NCBI GenBank assembly: GCA_024516155.1
Contig: JAJJXM010000043.1
Coordinates: 310,001-374,000 of the forward strand
DNA from: Pyronema omphalodes
Lineage: Eukaryota; Ascomycota; Pezizomycetes; Pezizales; Pyronemataceae
Length of the DNA stretch: 64,000 nucleotides
Direction: 5' to 3'
The position numbers and the translations under genes were made by a program. Positions 24,447 to 35,872 of this stretch are shown piece after piece (position 1 is the stretch's first letter; every line of letters begins with the position of its first letter). The notes beneath the pieces were generated by a model, which did not search any database, was not told where the DNA came from, and saw nothing but the letters and a program-made list of their open reading frames with translations.

Positions 24447-24936
24447 CTCGGCTTGAAAGAAGGACAAGGGGTAAAATGATAATTAGACAGGTCCTTTGAG
24501 CTAGAAACTTGTTGTATGAGAATCTCTGAAATACAATCATTAAGTGCATATTTCTTGAGGTTCAAGAACGAACCTGGGCGGGAGTCACCTGATATGGTTG
24601 ATTGTTCGTGAAGTAACCGGGAAGCCGCTGAAGTTTGTAATTACTGGACGCTGCTCGATGTCGTGATGATGCTTGTCGCGTCTGCGACGATATGGAGAAT
24701 CAAACTTGCTTGATAGATAGATGCACTGTTCCATCTTTGTTGGACATTGTGGATGGTTGGTATCCTGTACATGAAAATCCTTTTCTTCCACCCCTACCTT
24801 TACACTCGTCGGCACCACAACTCAGAAGGTCGCTACCCTTCATTCGACCTCCCTCACCCCAAACTTTCCTGCTGTCAGAAGAATATCATACCTAGATAAC
24901 ACACCAATACAGCTATTTACCGCCGTCACCGGCGCG
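24447..24936. other. Intergenic region and leader of the coiled-coil gene
   Basis: 490 nt between two same-strand genes. 24740-24900 is C/T-rich, typical of a fungal core promoter and leader. No TATA box is evident. Confidence 0.45.
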
Positions 24937-27656
24937 ATGGTGAAGCCAACCCTTAGCAAACAGGACGTGAGGGAGACTATCCTCAACCTTAGCCAATATG
25001 ATTCAAACGAGATGATTGTAAGTCCATCCCCAGTCTTATCTTTCCTGTCAAAGTTTTACTAACCATCCGCAGAATGATCTCGGCAATCACCGTCATACAG
25101 AGTTACCGCTATCTGGAAAACCCGTCAATCTTGCCCCTCCACCTCCTCCAAACGCAAAGAAATTTGGGGTAGCTACAGCACGTCTAGCCGAACATAACGA
25201 CGCTATTGCATCAGCATGGGGCGGTTTGTTTACCTCATTCCTTCTTATCCGCTGCTAACGTGACTTGACAGCGCTTTACGATCCCAGTTTGGATGAGGAG
25301 CGTGATGATGGCCTAGGCACTGGTCAAGCTCATCGCAGCGGTGAAAACTTCCGTCCCGACATCAATTTCCTTTCTGGTCGCGGCGGGAAATCACGTCGTT
25401 CTCGCTCCCATTCTCCTCGCGGTCGGGCTGGCAGAAAACGTGGACTTGTCGAGCCTGGAAACCTAGCCTCTAAAATGAGAGTTGCCCGTCAACCTAGGAC
25501 TTCAGTTCCGAACTTTAATCCGACAAAGTTTGACCCCAAGATGACGGTTGTAAAACCTCGTGTGTCCACTCGTGCCCTGGACGATATGGCCGCGGCGCAA
25601 AAAAATGCTTTTGGAGCTTGGAAGTCCAACGATGCTGCACCTAGACGTCCTAGGGCACCTATTAAGGCCGATGCTGAGGACAAGGATATCGGACAGTGCG
25701 TGATTCTCCCATCTGAACCTCAATCATGACTGCTGACTCGTTTAAAGTTGGTGGGGTGGCAGACTAGCAATTAACCAAGATAAGATGGACTACTTTTCAG
25801 GAAATAGAGCTTTACAGAAGGCTATTACAGCTGAGAGTGCTGTAACTGCTGAATCGCGGGGTCGACCGGTCCACTCTGATGCATCCGTGCGGATGGCACA
25901 TAGCAGCATGAATGTATCCAAACTTCAGGGCTTAGACGCATCGATACATGCGTCACTCAGCCACGCCAAATCCAATGCAAGCTTCAAGCCTCATCAGTCG
26001 AGCAGTCTTGGAGCATCAAAATATGCACCCGGTGCTGATGACTACGGGGTTCACGCACAGCCGCCGGTTTCAAAGACCGAGAGCCATGTTAACCCGCTAA
26101 ACTCCACGAGCCACATTAATGCCTCGCCTCTCTTGTCTCCACGAAGGGACCGATTTAGCGAGGATCCTACAACCGAACAGGAGTTCCAGGCAATGGTCCA
26201 GGAGTATCAAGAGAGAGTCGGAAGCGCGCGGGTGTTGCTCAATGTACACATTGAAGAGCTTTCCAAGGCAAGTGATGAAGTGGCTGTTCTTACAGAGAAG
26301 CTGTCCAAGGCTATCAAAGTTCAAGAAGCGAAAGAAGAAGATGTCCAAAGGACTAGAAATTATATGGCACAAAATGAAGCCATGCTCAATCAGCTGAGAC
26401 AGCATCAAAGCAAATTCATCGCTGATCTGGTATGTTTTCTCGTCAGTTCTTTGACGGTATAACTCTAACACGGTTTCTAGGCCCGAGTTCGTGCTGAGAC
26501 TGAAGAAAATCTGAGACAGGAACAAGAGAAAAAGAATGCTGAAGCTCACAAACTCCAAGACGAGTTTATTAAGGCCCAGTTGCTACGTTCAGAGATTTTC
26601 AAGGCACAACTCGCTCAAGAACAGGCAGAGAAGATGGAGGCGCAGCGTCTCGAAAAAGAGCGTCTCGAAAAAGAGCGTCTCGAAAAGGAACGAATTGAGA
26701 AAGAAGCCGTAAAAGAATGCCAGTACCAGCAACAAAAAGCCCAGCAGCTTGAAGAGCGAAGGAGTTTTGACGATATTGCAAAGCAAATGTCAGACTACGC
26801 CGAATTAACCACCAAGAAACAGGACCAGAATGGACCCAATCAGGGGGGGCAGTCCTGGCAGGATTCGACTAAACTCTACGAGCTGGAAAAGAAGAACCGT
26901 GCAGAGGTTGAGAGAATGGAGAAGGAGCTCGCAGAAAGTATGCGTACCGCTCTTGATTCGTCTGAAAACCAGAAGCAAGAAAAGGCTTCTGCTGCCCTTC
27001 GCCAAATAGAGCGGATCAAGCGTCTACATAATACCAAGGCCGATTCAATTTTGGATGGTCTTGGAGGCCTTGAAGCATCTAGACATGCTCCGCAGGAACT
27101 TATCCGTCCTAAATCTCCAGTGCCCCAGTCTGTAACCCTCCCTTTTAGCCTCCCTACATCGAAATATGCCTCCTCCACGGGATCATCCCATATCTCTAGA
27201 CCTCATACTCCTCTTTTGTCGGTTCAAGATACCACGCCAGAACGCGCACCCGTCACCATCAAACCGGCCATCGTGTTCAATAAAGACAGAAATCCAACTC
27301 TTCACACGCTCGCATTTGCAGCCGCTAATCCCATCCTTGGAATTCCACCCATGACCGGCTACCCTTACCAGGCTAGAATTATTATCCGACCAATGTTTGA
27401 GTAAGTATCATTAAGTCCACAATCATCTTCAATTTGGAGCTCCTATGCTAACATAGTCAATAGCGTTGATGCAATCGTCGTCACTCTGTCTTCCACCGAC
27501 CAGCCGGGAGGAAAAATCAAACGAACTCTGAATGGCCTCATTGGTGAAGAGGATACGCAATATCTTTTCGGATTATCGTCGGTAAAGGAGTATATTCTAG
27601 CGCTTACGAACATTTTTTATGGGCGTGCTCCTGCAGTGTTTAATGCGCAGTTTTAA
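24937..27656 (+). CDS. Large coiled-coil protein of unknown function (811 aa)
   Basis: Six exons: 24937-25017, 25073-25223, 25272-25695, 25763-26429, 26481-27400 and 27464-27656, all in phase, most with CTAAC or CTGAC branch points. The N-terminus is MVKPTLSKQDVRETILNLSQ, followed by a basic SR-containing stretch (GKSRRSRSHSPRGRAGRKRG) and a disordered region. Two long coiled coils follow: about residues 360-445 (EFQAMVQEYQERVGSARVLL..) and 445-620, where LEKER is repeated three times by a 15-bp DNA repeat. The C-terminus (YPYQARIIIRPMF then VDAIVVTLSSTDQPGGKIKR..) looks like a small folded domain. I do not recognise the family. The 3' end is duplicated, inverted, downstream at 28102-28281. 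Confidence 0.75.
26644..26690 (+). repeat. 15-bp coding repeat (LEKER units)
   Basis: CGTCTCGAAAAAGAG occurs twice in tandem and then a third time with one change, followed by a diverged copy. It lengthens the coiled coil in five-residue steps and could vary between strains. Confidence 0.8.
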
Positions 27657-29381
27657 GTTTAGAGAGGTGTATGAGTGCAATAAGCGATATTCATCATTCG
27701 CGATATGCTGTCATAGGCAATGTTTCTAGTTTGCGTTTTGGGGTAACATTTGGCGCGAGATGTGTTGGGTTGTTTCTGACGTATATCATGTCATGCTAGT
27801 CAATTTTAATTCCTTCACGCTCAGTTACATACTAGAAATAATACTTGTCGTGATATCAACCGCTACCTTCATTTATAGCCTGCATCCAACCTGAACGGTA
27901 ATTCTCTGGCTGTATGGATTGCCAAGCACATTTTATGAATTGTTAGCTAATTTTCCTGTAATATTATAAGTGATAAGCGTTATTGGCGAGCCATCTGTCC
28001 CAGTCATCAGTTTTATGAGCGCTAGTTGTGAATCCAAATCTACCCAGATCTGCGTGTTAGAACGCTTGTCTAGTAAGTAAACAAATATGATGAATAATAT
28101 GCCAGAAGCAACCCAACACATCTCGCCAAATGTCGCCCCAAAATCCGAACTAGAAACCTTGCCTCTAACAGCATATCGCGAACGATGTCTATCACTTATC
28201 ATGGTTATACACCTTCCTGAATTTAAAACTACCCATTCAATACTGTAGGAGCATGTCCGTAAAACATATTGGTAAACGCAGGGATACATTTTTTACCTGA
28301 CAGGAATTGAAAATTATATCTCGGAAATATACTGATACATCTCGTGCCGAATTTTATCCCAAAATCGAAGCTGAATCATTGGGTCTTTGCTGAGGTTGTG
28401 TGTCGACTTAAGGGTTGGTAATTGTCATACCATATGCGGTTGACTGGTTACGGTGAACCTTGATACCAAATGCCGTAGAGCTTGTTAGAGAATTATGGTT
28501 AATAGCATCAGTTTTGAGGAGTCTGTAGTTCCTCTGAAGAATTAAGGATTACATCCACGGAGAGTTCAGCATCGGGATATATCTACATAAGACGGGACTG
28601 CGCAGTGGAGCGCAAAATTGTCATTGTGTTGTTCATTCTACATCTTTTTTATGACGATTTTAATAGTCAGCGAGATTAACGTGGGGTTTTCAATCTCCGT
28701 CATTCGCGGAAAATGACCATTACGTACTAATCGCCACGTCATTGTAAATTGGGTAGATAATACGATTGCACATGGAATATGTCAAACCAAGGAAAGAAAA
28801 TTTACCTCAAGAAGTATCCTTAAATTCTACAATGAAAGAGTATCGACAGTCGGTGCCATTCTTGGATGCTTTTGATATCACCCGGCTTCCCCACTATTCC
28901 TCTTTGGTCTTGATGTTGCAACGAATTAGCGCTAAAATCAGAACTCAGGAACATTACACCAAGATATGGTTATGCAGAAGACATGGCTATGCAGGAGATG
29001 GAACATTCTGGGTAGGCGAAGTAATGTTCAAAGGGGAGCGAAAAGTGACGTAAAGAAAGACTTTTTCAACCCCCTGATTTTTTCAGCAGCGCTTTATCTT
29101 CAAAAACGGGTGATGATCCATGATTTAACCACTGTAAGTGTTCGGCAGCCAAATATCCAGCGGACTGAACCTTGCTTCACGAATCACAAATCACAATTAA
29201 AAACCTGTTGGAGTTATAGTGAACTATTAATGTATTGTTATCTCAAAAGTAAGCCAATACATGTTCAAATGATCATCGCATGAGTAACTAAAATGAAATT
29301 TTCGCCCTTCGTTTGCCTCATTATATTAACCCTGTTTTACATCTAGCTGCCAGAGTCCCTCATCCAGGCTTCATCAAACAA
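27657..29381. other. Intergenic region containing an inverted gene fragment
   Basis: Apart from the inverted pseudogene fragment at 28102-28281, I see nothing gene-like. Frames at 28766-29053 and 28966-29283 have no recognisable features. Confidence 0.5.
28102..28281 (-). pseudogene. Inverted, decayed copy of the 3' end of the coiled-coil gene
   Basis: Read on the minus strand, this matches plus-strand 27600-27778 over about 180 nt, including the last codons, the stop and the 3' flank. Shared blocks include TGCTCCT.CAGT, AGTTTTAA, AAGGTGTAT/GAGGTGTAT, TTCGCGATATGCTGT, GTTTCTAGTT, TTTTGGGG and GAGATGTGTTGGGTTG. The codon for Gln before the end (CAG) is TAG in the copy, so it is not coding. 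Similarity continues weakly beyond 28281, with an insertion of about 20 nt. The two arms are about 320 nt apart. Confidence 0.7.
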
Positions 29382-30245
29382 TTAATCAACATCCTCGATG
29401 TTGTCTTTATCCTCCTCTCTGCGCTTGATCACCTCCTGGATCATCATAATCGAGTGCTCCCTCGACATGGCGTCCTCCTCTAACTTCTCATTTGGCTCCA
29501 TGGAATGAAGCTCATCCATGGAGACCGCCCTCTTGAAGTTTCTCATCTCGCCAAACTCCTTAGTGTCTAGTGTGTCGTACTCTGTAGTCTCGGGAGGCTC
29601 CTCCTGCTTCTGCTCCCTAAAGATCTTATGTTCCTCAGAGAGTCTCAGAACATCATTCGAATGCTGACTCTCCGCCAGGTAGGCTCCGTTGTAGCTTAGC
29701 CAGGAAGCATAAGCACCAACAAGAACCATCGCGAGCAACAACCACCAAATCAACGTAGAGGCGTTGGAGAAAAGCACATTACTTCTCCGCCTCTTCATCT
29801 CCTTTTCCCACGCCTCCGCTGATGGATACATCAGCTTCCGTTTCTTGTTGTGTGGCATCACTTGCTCGTGGGTGGAGTCCTTCCAAGCAAATGGGGGCGG
29901 CTTGAAGAAAGTATGCCGACGTCTTGAAGGCTCCCGACTCGGCTCTGGTCTGGGCTCCCAGGGGAAACGGGGACGAGACATCTGATGTGGTTGAGCGGGG
30001 AAGGGAACCTCGATTGCGGCGAACATTGCGGCGAGTTCGCTGGGTGTTGGGGTCTTCTTGCGGCGCTGGAACGGCCTTTCGTGCACTGGAACCCGGTTTG
30101 TATCCATGAAGGGCCGATTCTGGATGAAGTTGAGTGAGTTTGAGCGGGGCTTGTGGGAGCGTGCTCCGGGTGGAGTGAAATGAGGCAGCCCGGACGTTGA
30201 GTGGGAGAGTGGTGGTGGTGAGTTGGAAGGGCTTCCCGAGGCCAT
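29382..30245 (-). CDS. Single-pass membrane protein of unknown function (287 aa)
   Basis: Uninterrupted frame. The first 150 residues are disordered and rich in P, S and R (MASGSPSNSPPPLSHSTSGL..), then a basic block (HNKKRKLMYPSAEAWEKEMKRRR). One transmembrane helix lies at about 168-190 (TLIWWLLLAMVLVGAYASW), followed by an acidic, charged C-terminal region rich in E and D. The positive-inside rule predicts that the N-terminus faces the cytosol, though a mitochondrial inner-membrane place is also possible. A TATAAAA box lies about 110 nt upstream. No family recognised. The unusual composition on each side of the helix is the only clue to function. Confidence 0.65.
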   Translation of the reverse strand: MASGSPSNSPPPLSHSTSGLPHFTPPGARSHKPRSNSLNFIQNRPFMDTNRVPVHERPFQRRKKTPTPSELAAMFAAIEVPFPAQPHQMSRPRFPWEPRPEPSREPSRRRHTFFKPPPFAWKDSTHEQVMPHNKKRKLMYPSAEAWEKEMKRRRSNVLFSNASTLIWWLLLAMVLVGAYASWLSYNGAYLAESQHSNDVLRLSEEHKIFREQKQEEPPETTEYDTLDTKEFGEMRNFKRAVSMDELHSMEPNEKLEEDAMSREHSIMMIQEVIKRREEDKDNIEDVD

Positions 30246-30354
30246 TTATGCGAACAAGCTTGAGAACGTTGGAAAGCATATGTGTGTTGGAAAACGTTTG
30301 CGTTTTGGAAAGAATGAGTGCGGTATGGAATGGACTTCAAGGTGAAAGCGGGCG

Positions 30355-30361
30355 TTTTATA
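30355..30361 (-). promoter_or_regulatory. TATA box of the single-pass membrane protein gene
   Basis: TATAAAA on the minus strand (CCCTATAAAACG), about 110 nt upstream of the ATG at 30245. Confidence 0.5.
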
Positions 30362-30872
30362 GGGAGGACCTGTGGCTGAGTGAGCTGTATCCAGGGCTAT
30401 GAGCCCAGATACAAATTGTAAAAACCACTTTGTATGAGGGGTCGAAGGAATCTTGACCCTCCACCACGAATGAAATGGTATTTTTGGTCAGGTTGGGGTT
30501 CTGCTTCGACCAGAGCGATTGCTGAAACAACTGGTCGAATATTTCGCATGAATTGCGTTCAACCTTAAAATGCATAATTGGCGGTCGAAATTCATTAGAA
30601 CGGTCAACATGGCCAGACTGGAGTAATTGTCAGGTCAGCAACGTCTCGTCCCGTTAAACTTCAACAATTTATGCTTAAAAATGCCAATGCGTAAGTGAAA
30701 TAGTGATAAATTACTGAACTCGGCGCGAGTGAGAATTTATGACGATGAGCAATGCTCAAAACCGAATTGCTAATGATATGTACAGCCAACGAATATATAT
30801 ACAAGAAATGAAATACCCAAAAAAACGTAACTAAAAAATACATCCTTTTTTGTCCGTCTATCCTCTGTCACT
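30362..30872. other. Intergenic region upstream of the membrane-protein gene and downstream of the PPR gene
   Basis: No gene seen. The stretch includes the PPR gene's 3' flank (AT-rich, 30780-30870). Confidence 0.5.
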
Positions 30873-33305
30873 TCATCTTCTATCATCCCACTCTCCACCC
30901 TCATCATCAAACCAGCCATCATCTTCGTCCCATTCCTGTTGCGTGTCATCTGTCTTCTCCACCACCTTATCGCTGTCCGGTAAATCCACAACTTCTCCAG
31001 CCAATCCCTTTTCAAAAATCTCCCTATCCCCAATGCTGGAAACCGCTTGTAAAGTAACCTCATCCGGTGTTGTCGAACTATCCAACATCCTCTTAAACGT
31101 ATCTCCAGCCTTCCAGTTCTCTCCAGCCTTTACGTATCCATGCAATAAACTCGTCCAAGCATGAATACCCGGGTTGATATCCTCTGGTCCGTCTTGCATA
31201 CGTCCTAATACATCCTCGGCCTCTTCCTGCATGCCCGCGCGAACATATCCGTTGAGTAAGGTAGACATCGTTACAACGTTGGGTTCTAGGCCACGCTGCT
31301 TCATGACATTAATGACCTTCTCGGCTTCTTCCATCTTTCCGGCTCTGGTAAGGAAGTTTAGGAAGATACTCCAGGTGTAAACGTCCGATTCAACCGGTGC
31401 ACCGGGCTTAAGCATATCCTCCAAAACAGCCGCGACATAAGGAAGACCCTGTATTTTGCGTCCGAGACCCAGCATAATGGCGTGTGGGATGTAAGATCCA
31501 ACCTTTAAAAGAATATTTCTGGTTTTCCGGTTGGTGGCAGATCGCAGGTGGAGGAGTTCCTGGTAGGTTTTATAGAGTCTCCAGTATTCTTCAAGTTTCT
31601 TGCGGTCATTACAGTAGGCGGACATCATGACTGCAAGGGTAACATGGTCAGGTGTAAACTTATTCATGTCTCGGCTGTGTTTGTCGTTGTGTAAAGACAT
31701 GCCAAATTTCTCCAGTAATTCAGTGCGGAACATGGACCGGTATTGACGGAAGACGTAGACGTATGACTTCTCTTGGAGCACGGAGGAGTGAAGGATATCA
31801 GTTGCTAAATGCAAGTTAAGGCGGCGGTCAAGTTCGACGGCCTCACGGACAACCGATTGCCGCATTCTCTCATTATGCAGCCTCTTGTAAAAGGCATGGG
31901 AGATGGCCTGAGAAACCATGTTGGGTTTGTATCCAGCCTCCTTGATAGCGTTGAAGTATCGGCGAAGAGCTTCCTCATCGCCCTCAGCAGATGCACGGGC
32001 CATAAGCATATTGTAAACCTCTACTCCCGGTTTAAGACCGATTGATGTCATCATCTGCAAGAGCTCTTCAGTAGCCTTGGCGTCTTTAGCAAGCATTGCT
32101 TGCGCGAGGACAGAGTAGAATCCACCGCGAGCAGGGTTTTCCATAAGCTTGGTTTGTCGGTAATGCAATGTCTGGAGAATTTTCATAGCTTCCCGCCAGT
32201 GCGATATACCCTCATAGTCGGGTTTAGCAAGCTGCCGGATAAAGTGAAATTGCGTAAACTGCGTCATCCGGACCCCGCCGTGGAGTAGCTTCCAGTGCAG
32301 GTCTGAGAGGATGGAGGGAGGGGAGTTGTTAATGACGAGATGCAGGGCGTGTTGCGGGATCTGCATGTCTTTTCGGAGGGAAATTATTCGAAGGAGGAGG
32401 TCGACACATTCTCTTGCCACGTTTTCCCTCTGGCGCTTTCGATTGCTATTGCCATCTAGGAGGGAGAATTTTTGTAGCCGCTCATAACAGAGGGTATAGT
32501 ACGCCTTTCCAATCCGGTCCGAGTGCGGGAAATTCGGTGACCTAGTGAAAGCTTCTAGCACCACTGCGGCCACACGGTGGAGCTGTTTGTAGTGAATTAA
32601 ATAAGGGACTGCAACTGAAAAATACTTTGCCCTAGCAGTACTCGGTAGAGCCATAATCTGCTTCGCAACCGCATCCACAGTCCTTCCTTTATCCAGCAAA
32701 TAGCGTACCGTATATCTCTGCTGCCTCAAATTCTTCTGCTCATGCATCAACATATCTAATTCCGTCTCCAGTGTCTCGATCATCCTGCGTAGCTTGTCTC
32801 TAGCATCCGGTATGACGGTACGGAGGTTGTTTGATCTCTTCTTCTTCTTCGTTAGAGCTGCGTAAGCAGTATCTTCCCTATCCCAAGTCTTCCGGATTTT
32901 CTCAATATAAGCTTGCGCAATAGCCACCTCCTCATCACTAAAGTGCTGTGGCTTGTCAAACGGAATTGAAGCGATCGCTTGAGGCGGCGGGGCATCTGGT
33001 TCAGCGACCCTGGTTAATTGGGTATCTTTGACTATTGTGGCGTGTACACTCCGTATCGTGTTTCTCGCATCGTCAACCCATTCCTTCGAAGCTGTTGTTC
33101 GTTAGATTCGGAAAATGTTGGGTGACCGGAACAACTTACGTGCTTCCTTGGGACCCCCGGATGAACGACTGTAGCATCTAGCACCACCGGCAACAGCAGG
33201 AACAAGAAATGGTAGTAAAATCTGTTGTCCCTGCCGTACAGTAGTAGCGTAGACATTCAGCAGCACAGCTGGGGAGCTGTGACAGCTGCGAATAAGGACT
33301 GGCAT
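30873..33305 (-). CDS. Mitochondrial pentatricopeptide repeat (PPR) protein (794 aa)
   Basis: Two exons: 33305-33140 and 33091-30873, with a 48-nt intron (GTAAGT..AACAG) in phase 1. Exon 1 gives a mitochondrial presequence-like N-terminus (MPVLIRSCHSSPAVLLNVYATTVRQ cut short here to its first part: MPVLIRSCHSSPAVLL). PPR motifs are clear at about residues 410-450 (VEVYNMLMARASAEGDEEAL..GYKPN) and 625-745, for example VYTWSIFLNFLTRAGKMEEA..GLEPNVVT and MSTLLNGYVRAGMQEEAEDV. Degenerate helical repeats lie between. The C-terminus is acidic (DDTQQEWDEDDGWFDDEGG). PPR arrays bind single-stranded RNA, and a role in mitochondrial mRNA stability or translation is inferred. It shares a divergent promoter of about 260 nt with cwf18. 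Confidence 0.88.
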
Positions 33306-33566
33306 TCGTCTGAGGTGTCAATTGGTGAGATCGGACGGCCGCTATCGGCGCGCCGTTGTGGTGGAGGGAAGTTGCCGACAAAAAAGTTTGATTACCCGGA
33401 TGTGGGGTATCCGCTCTGCAAGGATTCGCGATGAGGCGAAAGCTGCGAAGTAACACGACCGTGATTGACGACGCGACGGCAAACGAAACATAATACCATT
33501 CACAATCATTTGAACCAGATCCAGAGCATCTACGAATTACGATATACGAAAAATACCAATACAGCC
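33306..33566. promoter_or_regulatory. Short bidirectional promoter between PPR gene and cwf18
   Basis: Only 261 nt separate the two divergent start codons. The stretch contains GGCGCGCC-like GC sequence near 33347 and no TATA box on either strand that I can see. A shared TATA-less promoter is inferred. Confidence 0.5.
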
Positions 33567-34184
33567 ATGTCCGCATCCCTCGACGCTGCCGCCGCCGCGC
33601 GTAAAGCCCGCCTCTCTCAACTTAAGAGCTTAAAACGCAAAGTCGATTCCTCGGGCCCCTCTGGTCCTGCCGATGTTTCCGCCGACGACGATGTACCCTC
33701 AGTTTCCACACTAGCTATCAAAGAGACCAAAGAGAAGGATCCGACAGAGAAAGATGTCTCCCACCTATTATCTGGACGCAACTATGACAAAGAGGAGCGT
33801 GCACCAAAGATGGGATATGCATCCAACCCAGCGGAAGGCAAAGAGACTGCCGAAGCTATTGCTGCAAGAATTGCGGAGGAGACCAGGCAGAAGAGATTAG
33901 AGGCAGAAAAGGAGGATAAGCCTATTGATTTGTTTAACCTACAACCGAAACGCCCCAACTGGGATTTGAAGAGGGACGTGAATAAGAAGCTAGAAGTCTT
34001 GGGGCAGAGGACGGATATAGCCATTGCCAAGTTGGTGAAGAAGAGAATTGAAGAGGAGAAGGCGAAGAAGGAAGCTACTGGAGAGGAGGATAAGGACAAG
34101 GTTGACATAAATCTTGCGAAGATGGTTGAGAGGAGAGAGAAGGAAAAGTCCGATGAGGAGGAGGAAGATGAGGATGAAGAGTAA
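33567..34184 (+). CDS. cwf18: Cwf18/CCDC12-family pre-mRNA splicing factor (205 aa)
   Basis: Intronless. The diagnostic core PIDLFNLQPKRPNWDLKRDV, followed by NKKLEVLGQRTDIAIAKLVKKRI, matches the Cwf18/CCDC12 family, a component of the Prp19-associated spliceosome. The N-terminus is A/R/K-rich (MSASLDAAAAARKARLSQLK), as in relatives, and the C-terminus is a charged helix ending in an acidic tail (EEEEDEDEE). I chose the ATG at 33567 because the 34 codons upstream lack family similarity and lie in the leader. Acts in the nucleus. Confidence 0.92.
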   Translation: MSASLDAAAAARKARLSQLKSLKRKVDSSGPSGPADVSADDDVPSVSTLAIKETKEKDPTEKDVSHLLSGRNYDKEERAPKMGYASNPAEGKETAEAIAARIAEETRQKRLEAEKEDKPIDLFNLQPKRPNWDLKRDVNKKLEVLGQRTDIAIAKLVKKRIEEEKAKKEATGEEDKDKVDINLAKMVERREKEKSDEEEEDEDEE

Positions 34185-34567
34185 ATGGTGTTGTTTTGGA
34201 TTACATTGCAGAAAGCATTTGGGTGCAGGCGTTTTTGTGTTTTGTTTTTGCAGGGTCCATGAGGAACAAAAACCTACAGGTAATTGATCACGAAAAACCA
34301 GAAACTGTGCTGGATAATTATTAGATACCACAAATTTTAGATCATAATGGAAGACTACCAAGTTTGTCGTGCTAGTTTAGATTATCAGGCGTACCGTACT
34401 GTTCATTTCACACGCCTATTTTCCGTGTATCTTTTGCCCCAAAACCGATATATTGAACTCCATAACGCCTCCCAAAAACCTTTATCTCTTGTCAAATCCC
34501 ATGCTGTAGTTCGGATTTACAACCTCGATGGTTTCCCTCGCTAACCTTCGTCCTCCTTCGTCCTCCT
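34185..34567. other. 3' flanks of two convergent genes
   Basis: 383 nt between the stops of cwf18 (+) and the small unknown gene (-). AT-rich, with no frame of note. Confidence 0.5.
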
Positions 34568-35107
34568 TCACTTCGCTAACCTCTCACCACATATCCTCAC
34601 CAGCTGCTCCAACTCCTGCCTCTCAAGTTTATGTATCCTCTCGCCGCCTCCCCCCTCTTTCAGGATCTCCTCCGCCAATCTCCTCGCCTCATGAAAATCT
34701 CTCATGTAATACCTCTCCTCTGCCATGCCCTTGATTGTGAGTACATTTTCCTTTGAATCGGGCGCCGGTTTACATGGCGGTGGCTGTATCACAGGTACCC
34801 ATGACTCCTTCTCTTTCTCAAATTGGGCTTCGGTCTGGTTGAGCTTATCCGCCCGACGGGAGGCTGCGGTGGAGCTGTTGTTACAGCATTCTGAATCAGA
34901 ATTTTCGTCAGAGCTGGATAAATAAGGGAGGATTTCCATGGTCTGTTTGGGTTTCGCGTAGGGTGGCGGAGGTAAGGGAATGCGTAGGTGGGCTGAAATT
35001 GGTGGGGTGAGGGGTTTCCTAGGAGACGTGATGATTAGGTTTGGCGCGCTAGAGTACGCGCGTGATAAACGAGTTTCACGTGACTGGTGACACGAGACAG
35101 ATGCCAC
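34568..35107 (-). CDS. Small unknown protein with a TPR-like C-terminus (179 aa, or 124 aa from an internal Met)
   Basis: Intronless frame. The N-terminal half is rich in P, S and R. The middle has an acidic/serine patch (YLSSSDENSDSECC). The C-terminal 60 residues form a helix pair, KGMAEERYYMRDFHEARRLA then a helix ending ELEQLVRICGERL, that resembles a single TPR-type hairpin. The start is ambiguous: the first ATG is at 35107, and an internal ATG at 34939 (MEILPYLSSSDENS) is the alternative. The proline-rich region before it (RIPLPPPPYAKPKQT) looks coding, so I keep the longer form. Function unknown. Confidence 0.6.
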   Translation of the reverse strand: MASVSCHQSRETRLSRAYSSAPNLIITSPRKPLTPPISAHLRIPLPPPPYAKPKQTMEILPYLSSSDENSDSECCNNSSTAASRRADKLNQTEAQFEKEKESWVPVIQPPPCKPAPDSKENVLTIKGMAEERYYMRDFHEARRLAEEILKEGGGGERIHKLERQELEQLVRICGERLAK

Positions 35108-35872
35108 AGAGTCGGGAATAATAGACCCTGCATCGGAGAGTTACTATGCTCAGAGAGCACCATAAATTGGGCGCGCCATATATGATTCGCACATAGCAAT
35201 TGCACAACCATAACATCAAAGGTTTTCTGAGAAAAGGTAAAGGATCAAGAGCTCTATGATACCTAATTTTGACTATCATATAATCATGCATCGGACGATG
35301 TTAATTTGGCGCTTTGTGGTACGGTGTGGCATCTGTGCTGATACTTGGTAATGTGCAAGCACCCGTTTGAGCTCTCACCTCTAATTCACTTACCCTCCTC
35401 CCCCCTCCCCATCATCATTCATATTCTGCTACAATACCCAGCCTAGATATGTCAACCGCTATTGCTAAACAGTATTGGATCACTGCTACATTCAGTTCAA
35501 ATAACACCCATTAAAGGTACGAGTCTCAAAGCAGGAAATTATTCAAGAAGGTTCATCATAAGCAGCTCATTATTTTCTTTTCATTTAAATCAATCGTTGA
35601 GAACAGGTTCCGGAAGTAGTATTTTACTATAGAAATTTTCATTACCACGGTCTATAGCACTTTTACAGCGACTGCTTCTGTCAGAATGAAGCCAAGAATA
35701 ACCAGGTCAGATAAACTTTGAATGAATTAGTTTTCTATAAAAGCTAACATAATATCCACCCATTAACATTATTTTCCCAACCAATGAAATCATTTACTAT
35801 ATACTCGGGTTTTCACAAACATATCTTCGTACAATCCAAGTCCCAGTCCGCTACTATAACCCCTCTTTAAAA
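35108..35872. other. Intergenic region, nothing recognised
   Basis: AT-rich. It includes the upstream side of the small unknown gene and the 3' flank of the repeat-protein gene. I see no frame, repeat or motif worth calling. Confidence 0.5.
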
